Source: a virus
IMG/VR virus record: IMGVR_UViG_3300037493_003209
Coordinates: 1 to 31,509 of that record
DNA: 31,509 bases
Reading direction: 5' to 3' (one strand)
Made by a program: the position numbers and the translations under genes. This document shows, piece after piece, positions 26,326 through 31,509 of the stretch. Positions within the stretch are counted from its first letter, which is position 1; each line of letters begins with the position of its first letter. The notes under the pieces were generated by a model, which was not told the origin of the DNA, ran no database searches, and saw only the letters and a list, made by a program, of their open reading frames with translations.

Positions 26326-29202
26326 TTAATTAATAATTTGATATAACTTTTTATTGTAAAACTTAATCATTTCATTAATATATTCAGAATCACCAAGTTT
26401 TCCTAATTTATCTTTATAATATTGTATCCTTTCTTTATAATAATCTATTTCGTTTTCTTTATTCCTTGCAAGTTTTGGTTTGGCATCAATCTTTTCTGTT
26501 TCAATATGTACCTCAAACTCCATATTTGTATATATTGGATTTTCATAATAATATACAAAAAACTTAGGGAATGTCGTGGGGTTTGCCACAGTTTGTATTC
26601 TTGAGTAATCGTTTCTAAACATTATGTATTTATTCTTAGGTCTATCAACATAAAGAATAATATCAACATTAGATTCTTTATATTTATTATGATTATGCCA
26701 AGAAGGAACTTTATAATAATAACCCCTTTCGGATCCAAATTTTTCAATTAACGAATAATCAACCGGTTTAACTTGCACAAAATAAGAAGTCCCATCAATT
26801 ATCACATCAAAATCTTGACCTAATTTTCTATCCCTAACATCACCAGCACATCTTTCTATAATACTCCAAGTAAGACCTTCTTCATCAGGGTTTAATTTAA
26901 ATTTGTTTATTATAACCGTTTTTGCATAACTTTCATTTTCTCTACCAGTTAAAATAGTGTTTTTATTTATATCAACCAATCTTTCGGTAAATCTACCTTT
27001 GTCACCAACTAGTTCTCCAATGTTGTTTGTGATCCATTTTCTAAAATTTTCCGTAGAATTAGTCTCTTCAGACCAAATTTTTTGAATTTCTTTATGTACC
27101 GAACTATTTGTATCAAATCTGTTTATGATCGACCAATTACCATTACCACCATAATTTTGTTCTGAATATTTACCACCAATAATTCCCTCATCAGTTTTAC
27201 ATTGTTCTGTCTCAATTTTCCCTAAACAACCGTTTGTGTATTTTAAACCTTCACATTTAGGGTAAGCATTGTTTATTAAACTTCTAAAAGATTTTGAGGT
27301 TAATGGGAAGACTTCTTTATTTTCAGATAAAATAAAATGTTCGTTAATTGTTTCTGAATTATAGTTCTCATCCAACGGAGTGAACTGAAATCTTGAAAAA
27401 TTAACGGGTGTGAACCCCCCCAAATTATAGGTATCTTGCAACCATATACTCAGTATATCCTCAATTTGTGAGTGATCTAAACCAAAAATGTCTTCAAAAA
27501 ATACCCAAATTCTGTTGTAATTTATATAAACGAGATCATTTTCACTTTTAAACCAACCATGGTAATAGTAAAATAATGGTAATCTGTCTTTATTAACATA
27601 AAATGTTTTATCATCTTTAATTACCGGTGTAAGATCACCAAACTCCTTGTTTAACCATTTTAATGCCAATTTTGTTTTATGATCAACCGATTCATTAATT
27701 GATTCTGAATTATAGGTATCCTCCAACATATTGTCCTCCACAGAGCAAATAAGTCGCGGTGTGGTTCCCCTTAAATTATAGGTCTCATCCAACACAAACG
27801 ATGTGTTGGTAAAATTAAATGAGGGTGTGGTTCCCCTTAAATTATAGGTTTCATCCAACCATTTATTAATAATATCCTGTGTTTGATTGTATTCCATACC
27901 AAAAATGGATTCAAAAAATACCCACATTCTTTCGTAACTTATATAAACATTCCCTTTTTTTGAATCCTGAAAATATAAAAATAACGGTCTTCGGTCTTCA
28001 TCAACATAAAATGTTTTATCACCCTTAACCAACGGAGTTAAATTACCAAATTTCTTGTTTAACCATTTTAATGCCGATTTTTCTTTATGATTAACCGATT
28101 CATTAATTGTTTCTTTTTTACTTGTTCTCAAGTCATAAAGACTAGTAACGAAATCCCAATTAATATGGTTCCAAAATTTATTAATATATTGATCTCTTTT
28201 ATTTTTATATCTTAAATAATAAGCGTGTTCCCAAAGATCTAACCCAAGTATTGGATATCCACCATTAACAACATTCATTAATGGGTTATCTTGGTTTGGT
28301 GTGGTCATAATTTTTAATCTATTGGTTTTTGTTAAAACCAACCATGCCCAACCTGAACCAAAACTATCTAAAGAGGCTTTATTAAATTCTTCTTTAAATT
28401 TTTTAAATGATCCGTATTGATTTGTTATTTTATCTAAAAGATCTCCCTTTAAGTTTTGTTTGTTTGGTGATAACATCTTCCAAAACAATGCATGATTAAA
28501 TGCTCCACCGGCATTGTTTCTAACCTTTGTATTAAATTTACTTATGGTTTTAATAATATCCTCAAGTTCCATTTCACCCTTTCTACTTGATAGAGCATCA
28601 TTTAATTTTTTCACATAACCTTTATAATGTTTGTTATAATGAATATCCATAGTTTCAGGATCAACAAATTGTTTTAATGCCGAATATGTGTAAGGTAATT
28701 TCTCAATACCGATTTTTTTCATTTCGGTAATGAATTCTTTTTGAATATTAATTTTATCTGATAACACAATTTGTTCCGTTAAAACATCCAATCTATTTGA
28801 AATTGATTTTAATCCCTCATAAATCATCTCAGACATTTCGGGGTGATCCTTCTCAAAAATTTTAATTAATCTTCCCGCACCAGCATTTGCTTCATCCTCA
28901 TTTTTGCCACCAATATCTTGACCTACATCCCTTTTAAGGATGGTCATTTGGTATTCGTGAATCCATTCGTGAGCAAGGGTTCTTAAGATATCTCGGTTCA
29001 ACCGACCTTTAGTTAAGATTTTAATTCCAAATTCAACACTTCTACTACCAGTCGTCATTTGACCTGTACGTTCCCCCAAAAAAGAAACTAAAATATCATT
29101 CTTTAATGGGTATTTTTCATTTAAAAACTTAATAAATTTTTTGGCAAGATCCTTACTTTCTTGGGTCATTGAGCATTTAATATGTTTAATTGATATTTTC
29201 AT
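26326..29202 (-). CDS. Multidomain zincin - superoxide dismutase - WLNKEFG domain x2 - PD-(D/E)XK-like protein
   Basis: This 958-residue protein has five visible parts. (1) A zincin-like peptidase at about 1-150, with AHEWIHEY (H78, E79, H82) and NEDEAN (E102/E104, possible third ligand). (2) A complete Fe/Mn superoxide dismutase at about 165-357. Metal ligands H188, H237, D322 and H326 lie in MDIHYNKHYKGY, NNAGGAFNHALFW and LDLWEHAYYL; Y196 is the gateway Tyr. G233/Q304 (PNQDNPLM) look more Mn-like. (3) and (4) Two WLNKEFG domains (369-460, 505-600), paralogous to the two small downstream genes. (5) A C-terminal nuclease-like domain with ENESYAK, GQDFDVIIDG (D799) and VQVK (Q810-x-K812), like Mrr-type D...QxK sites. 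I-x-E motifs precede each domain (E160, E368, E504, E621). It may be processed and packaged in the head; this is unproven. Confidence 0.82.
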   Translation of the reverse strand: MKISIKHIKCSMTQESKDLAKKFIKFLNEKYPLKNDILVSFLGERTGQMTTGSRSVEFGIKILTKGRLNRDILRTLAHEWIHEYQMTILKRDVGQDIGGKNEDEANAGAGRLIKIFEKDHPEMSEMIYEGLKSISNRLDVLTEQIVLSDKINIQKEFITEMKKIGIEKLPYTYSALKQFVDPETMDIHYNKHYKGYVKKLNDALSSRKGEMELEDIIKTISKFNTKVRNNAGGAFNHALFWKMLSPNKQNLKGDLLDKITNQYGSFKKFKEEFNKASLDSFGSGWAWLVLTKTNRLKIMTTPNQDNPLMNVVNGGYPILGLDLWEHAYYLRYKNKRDQYINKFWNHINWDFVTSLYDLRTSKKETINESVNHKEKSALKWLNKKFGNLTPLVKGDKTFYVDEDRRPLFLYFQDSKKGNVYISYERMWVFFESIFGMEYNQTQDIINKWLDETYNLRGTTPSFNFTNTSFVLDETYNLRGTTPRLICSVEDNMLEDTYNSESINESVDHKTKLALKWLNKEFGDLTPVIKDDKTFYVNKDRLPLFYYYHGWFKSENDLVYINYNRIWVFFEDIFGLDHSQIEDILSIWLQDTYNLGGFTPVNFSRFQFTPLDENYNSETINEHFILSENKEVFPLTSKSFRSLINNAYPKCEGLKYTNGCLGKIETEQCKTDEGIIGGKYSEQNYGGNGNWSIINRFDTNSSVHKEIQKIWSEETNSTENFRKWITNNIGELVGDKGRFTERLVDINKNTILTGRENESYAKTVIINKFKLNPDEEGLTWSIIERCAGDVRDRKLGQDFDVIIDGTSYFVQVKPVDYSLIEKFGSERGYYYKVPSWHNHNKYKESNVDIILYVDRPKNKYIMFRNDYSRIQTVANPTTFPKFFVYYYENPIYTNMEFEVHIETEKIDAKPKLARNKENEIDYYKERIQYYKDKLGKLGDSEYINEMIKFYNKKLYQIIN
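27357..27442 (-). repeat. CRISPR-like repeat-spacer unit B
   Basis: Minus strand: a 36-bp repeat (27407-27442) begins GTTGCAAGATACCTATAATT and ends GGGGTTCACACC. A 30-bp unique spacer (27377-27406) follows. Then comes a truncated repeat (27357-27376: GTTGGATGAGAACTATAATT) running into the I-N-E boundary of the nuclease-like domain. It is in frame and translated as TYNLGGFTP, ten unrelated residues, then LDENYN. Confidence 0.6.
27708..27859 (-). CRISPR. CRISPR-like mini-array A: two full 36-bp repeats, two 30-bp spacers, one truncated repeat
   Basis: Minus strand: repeat 27824-27859, spacer 27794-27823, repeat 27758-27793, spacer 27728-27757, truncated repeat 27708-27727. The two full repeats differ at one base. 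They begin GTTGGATGA, share ACCTATAATTTAAGGGGAAC and end CACACC. The spacers are unrelated to each other. The period is exactly 66 bp. The last repeat loses its 3' half, as terminal CRISPR repeats often do. The array lies inside the 958-residue coding frame and is translated as LDETYNLRGTTP plus ten variable residues, so it may instead be a coding minisatellite. No cas gene is seen in the window, and the match to known CRISPR repeats could not be tested. Confidence 0.35.
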
Positions 29203-29231
29203 TATTAATAAATATCAATCAACCCAGTCTT

Positions 29232-30977
29232 TTACCTTCTCTTATTAATAGAATTTAAAATTTCCTCAACAATATCCCCACCATTCTCAAGTAAATCATC
29301 ACCCATAACGGTATTGATGATTTTTTTCTTGTGGTTTAGAATGTTATAAATGGCACCCTCAATAGTATTTTCAAACAGGGGGTAATAAACCAACACATTA
29401 TTTTTTTGACCATAACGATAAGCTCTATCCTCGGCTTGTGCGTGTTCTGCGGGAACAAAAGATAAGTCATTCATAATAACAACCTCAGCGGCAGTTAAAG
29501 TAATCCCCACACCAGCAGCCTTTAAATTTCCAACAAATACTTTTATTTTATCGTTGTCTTGGAATTCATCAATTGCGTGTTGTCGTTTTGGTTTTGAACA
29601 ACTTCCATCCAAATAAACGGATTGTTTCCCAAAATGATTATGTATTAATTGTAATGTTTCGGTAAAGTTTGTAAAAATAATTACTTTTTTACCCTGTTCA
29701 ATAATGTTCTCAACAATCTCAATAGTATGTTTAACTTTTTCGTTAGCAATGATTTTTCTAACCTTCATCAATTTACTAAATTGTATTGTAAGTGATGTGG
29801 ATTCTTCTGACTTCTTATCAAACCAATCATAATACTCACCCATCATCTCCTCATAATCTTTTGATTTTAAATTAAGATAAATTGGTGATATAATTTTTTC
29901 TGGTAGATCTAATACATCATCTTTTAATCGTCTCAACATTTGTTTTGATGTTCTATCTCTTAGTTCTTCCAAATTAGATGCCCCCTGAACATTCCATATC
30001 TTTCTCTTCCCGGCCATAAATTGATAACCCTGACAATATCTGATAGCATATGCCATCCAATTTTGGGCGGTAGGACTCTCAATAATATTTAATAAATTAT
30101 AATAATTCATCGGTCTATTGGTCATAGGTGTTCCCGTCAATAACCAAACTCGTTTAATTTGTTTAACAAATGAATTAATAATCTTTGTTCGTTGAGCTTG
30201 GGGATTTGATACCATATGAGCCTCATCCATAATAACCAAATCAAAACCATAATTTTCAATTAAAGATTTCTCCTTAACCTTTGGATCATAAAAGTTTTTA
30301 AGGATATCATAATTAATGATAACAAATTCTTGATCCGTTGGGAACTTCTTGCCCTCACATATGAAAACACTACGGTCAGTATAATTCTCAATCTCTCTTT
30401 GCCAATTAATCTTTAATGATGCAGGACAAATGATTAATATCTTCTTCACACCACATTCTAATGCGGCAATGATAGTTGCAGTTGTTTTACCCAACCCCAT
30501 ATCGTCAGCAAGAATAAATCTCCTTGAACCAACCAATTTCTCAATTGCCTCTTTTTGGTGATTAAGTGGGGGGCGATGATCGTATTTTGTATAATCAACA
30601 TCAACCTTCTCAATTGTGTGGGTTTTAATTAATGATGACTTAGGAACCCAAAATTCGGTTATTTCATCATTCTCAAAAAACTTACCCCAAATATGATATG
30701 ATTTCTCACGTTCTACTAAAAGTTTTTCAATATAGATTTTATCGGGAACTTGTAAAAGATATTTCTCTTCAGCAAATTTCTTTGCAAAGTAAGTATCCAA
30801 ATCAACCCACTTACGAGCAACCTTTGGTGTAACATCGTGATACGTATTGATATAGTCGGATTGACTTCTAGTTGGAAAGAATTTTTTATTTTTCTCTTTT
30901 TTAGTTTTTAAAGCAAGGATATAGTTATTTGCCCCTGAATATATATCAAGTATCTCTAATGCTTTATGTTCTATCAT
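29232..30977 (-). CDS. SNF2-family DNA helicase / translocase
   Basis: This is a superfamily 2 ATPase of the SNF2 group that moves along double-stranded DNA. Numbered from the ATG at 30977 (581 residues), the N-terminal 135 residues are a phage-specific region. Then come HQKEAIEKL, motif I DDMGLGKTT (159-165 for DMGLGKT), motif II DEAH (251-254) and motif III LTGTP (280-284). The second RecA lobe has VIIFTNFTETL, YLDGSCSK, NLKAAGVGITL and motif VI QAEDRAYRYGQ (514-524). All ATPase motifs are intact. A TTG at 30995 would add six residues, but the ATG is the more conventional start. Likely roles are fork remodelling, recombination or displacement of bound proteins during phage replication, analogous to T4 UvsW but from a different subfamily. 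Confidence 0.9.
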   Translation of the reverse strand: MIEHKALEILDIYSGANNYILALKTKKEKNKKFFPTRSQSDYINTYHDVTPKVARKWVDLDTYFAKKFAEEKYLLQVPDKIYIEKLLVEREKSYHIWGKFFENDEITEFWVPKSSLIKTHTIEKVDVDYTKYDHRPPLNHQKEAIEKLVGSRRFILADDMGLGKTTATIIAALECGVKKILIICPASLKINWQREIENYTDRSVFICEGKKFPTDQEFVIINYDILKNFYDPKVKEKSLIENYGFDLVIMDEAHMVSNPQAQRTKIINSFVKQIKRVWLLTGTPMTNRPMNYYNLLNIIESPTAQNWMAYAIRYCQGYQFMAGKRKIWNVQGASNLEELRDRTSKQMLRRLKDDVLDLPEKIISPIYLNLKSKDYEEMMGEYYDWFDKKSEESTSLTIQFSKLMKVRKIIANEKVKHTIEIVENIIEQGKKVIIFTNFTETLQLIHNHFGKQSVYLDGSCSKPKRQHAIDEFQDNDKIKVFVGNLKAAGVGITLTAAEVVIMNDLSFVPAEHAQAEDRAYRYGQKNNVLVYYPLFENTIEGAIYNILNHKKKIINTVMGDDLLENGGDIVEEILNSINKRR

Positions 30978-31079
30978 TATAGATGTGTTATCCAAAATAG
31001 TTAGTTTGTTTTAATAATAATCAATAAATAGATATTTATCAATAAAAACAATTAAGAACAACGATAGTTAGAAAAACTG
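30978..31079. promoter_or_regulatory. Divergent intergenic region between SNF2 helicase and GIY-YIG genes
   Basis: This 102-bp AT-rich gap holds AATAAATA (31023-31030; TATTTATT on the minus strand) and GATATTTATC (31031-31040). They are variants of the TATTTATA box, placed between divergent genes. They could serve the two genes separately. No hairpin terminator is seen. Confidence 0.3.
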
Positions 31080-31509
31080 ATGGTAATATACAAAATAACA
31101 AATATTATTAATAATAAAATTTATATAGGTCAAGACAAAAATAATAAACCAAATTATTTAGGTTCTGGTGATTTAATAAAACTTTCCGTAAAAAAATACG
31201 GTAAAGAAAATTTTAAAAAAGAAATTTTACAAATATGTAAATCTCAGGATGAGTTAAATTATTATGAAAAACATTATATATCATTATATGAATCCACTAA
31301 TAAAAGTGTTGGTTATAATATTTCTTTTGGTGGGACAAACGGAACAATGTTTAATAGACAACATAGTGAAGAAACTAAAAATAAAATAAGATTATCTCAT
31401 TTAGGTAAAGAAAAATCGGACGAACATAAGGAAAATATTCGTAAATCTCGTATAGGTAAAAAAATAAGTGATGAAACTAAACAAAAAATGAGCGATAATA
31501 ACCCTTATA
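31080..31509 (+). CDS. GIY-YIG homing endonuclease with NUMOD3-type repeats (3' end outside window)
   Basis: The frame opens at ATG 31080 and runs off the window after about 143 codons. It starts MVIYKITNIINNKIYIGQD, a GIY-YIG signature in which the family G-I-Y is Y-K-I and Y-I-G is intact. It goes on with YLGSGDLIKLSVKKYGKENF, E-x-x-Y-Y-E-K-H-Y-I (catalytic Glu region) and GYNISFGG. Then come NUMOD3-like DNA-binding motifs: HSEETKNKIRLSHLGK, SDEHKENIRKSRIGK, ISDETKQKMSDNNP. This is the layout of free-standing phage homing nucleases such as T4 Seg proteins. It lies divergently from the SNF2 helicase gene. Confidence 0.88.
   Translation, partial: MVIYKITNIINNKIYIGQDKNNKPNYLGSGDLIKLSVKKYGKENFKKEILQICKSQDELNYYEKHYISLYESTNKSVGYNISFGGTNGTMFNRQHSEETKNKIRLSHLGKEKSDEHKENIRKSRIGKKISDETKQKMSDNNPY

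Noticed and set aside
25629-27859. Confident assignment of the repeat-spacer units as a functional CRISPR array
   Set aside because: Geometry fits, but most units are translated in frame, no cas gene is visible, and the repeat could not be compared with known ones, so it is kept as CRISPR-like only.
30978-30995. TTG start for the SNF2 helicase at 30995
   Set aside because: An in-frame ATG lies six codons downstream and nothing in the extra residues or leader favours the TTG, so the ATG is annotated.
1-31509. tRNA genes, integrase or attachment sites, insertion-sequence ends
   Set aside because: No cloverleaf, recombinase, transposase or terminal inverted repeats were recognised; gaps between genes are too small for most of these.

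Overview
The window is AT-rich, densely packed DNA with short or overlapping gene junctions. It reads as part of a large tailed-phage genome (Caudoviricetes). The main evidence is a T4 gp43-type family B DNA polymerase, very long repetitive tail-fibre or adhesin proteins, a neck-like structural protein, free-standing HNH and GIY-YIG homing endonucleases, and an SNF2 helicase. Start codons are preceded by A/T-rich leaders rather than clear Shine-Dalgarno sequences. Adhesin modules of Bacteroidota flavour (SprB-like, BspA/DUF285, PKD-like) also occur. Together these suggest a Bacteroidota (perhaps Flavobacteriia) host; this is an inference.

Layout. 1-1412: a sulfation cassette, with a sulfotransferase C-terminus, an APS kinase, an HxGH nucleotidyltransferase and a DUF2061 membrane protein. 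1442-14283: a plus-strand array of fibre/adhesin genes, including a 1342-residue fibre with a beta-helix-like centre, two large paralogues (one carrying an inserted delta-60 beta-propeller), two small genes, and a TP-linker adhesin with BspA-like repeats. 14336-17943: three tightly coupled glycosyltransferase genes (GT60-like, GT25-like, and a HtrL/YibB plus GT-A two-domain protein). 17940-18960 (minus): an HNH endonuclease overlapped by a newly recognised 51-residue ribbon-helix-helix protein. 19059-21028: more virion-type proteins, one with a domain resembling LCIB-type carbonic anhydrases. A terminator-like hairpin follows, then the DNA polymerase (21165-24092). 24094-30977 (minus): a small unknown protein, a neck-like protein, two short paralogous proteins, a 958-residue multidomain protein (zincin, Fe/Mn superoxide dismutase, two copies of the paralogous domain, PD-(D/E)XK-like domain) and an SNF2 helicase. 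31080-end: a truncated GIY-YIG endonuclease.

How it may fit together. The sulfation genes, the glycosyltransferases and the Thr-Pro-rich linkers of at least four virion-type proteins could form a decoration system for fibres or for the host surface. The most unusual region is 25629-29202. Each copy of a roughly 90-residue domain ends in a repeat-spacer unit with CRISPR-like geometry: a 36-bp repeat beginning GTTGGA and unrelated spacers of 30 bp (once 29). The domains themselves are separated by I-x-E motifs of the kind cut by T4-type prohead proteases. Both readings are hypotheses, but the sequence patterns behind them are directly visible.
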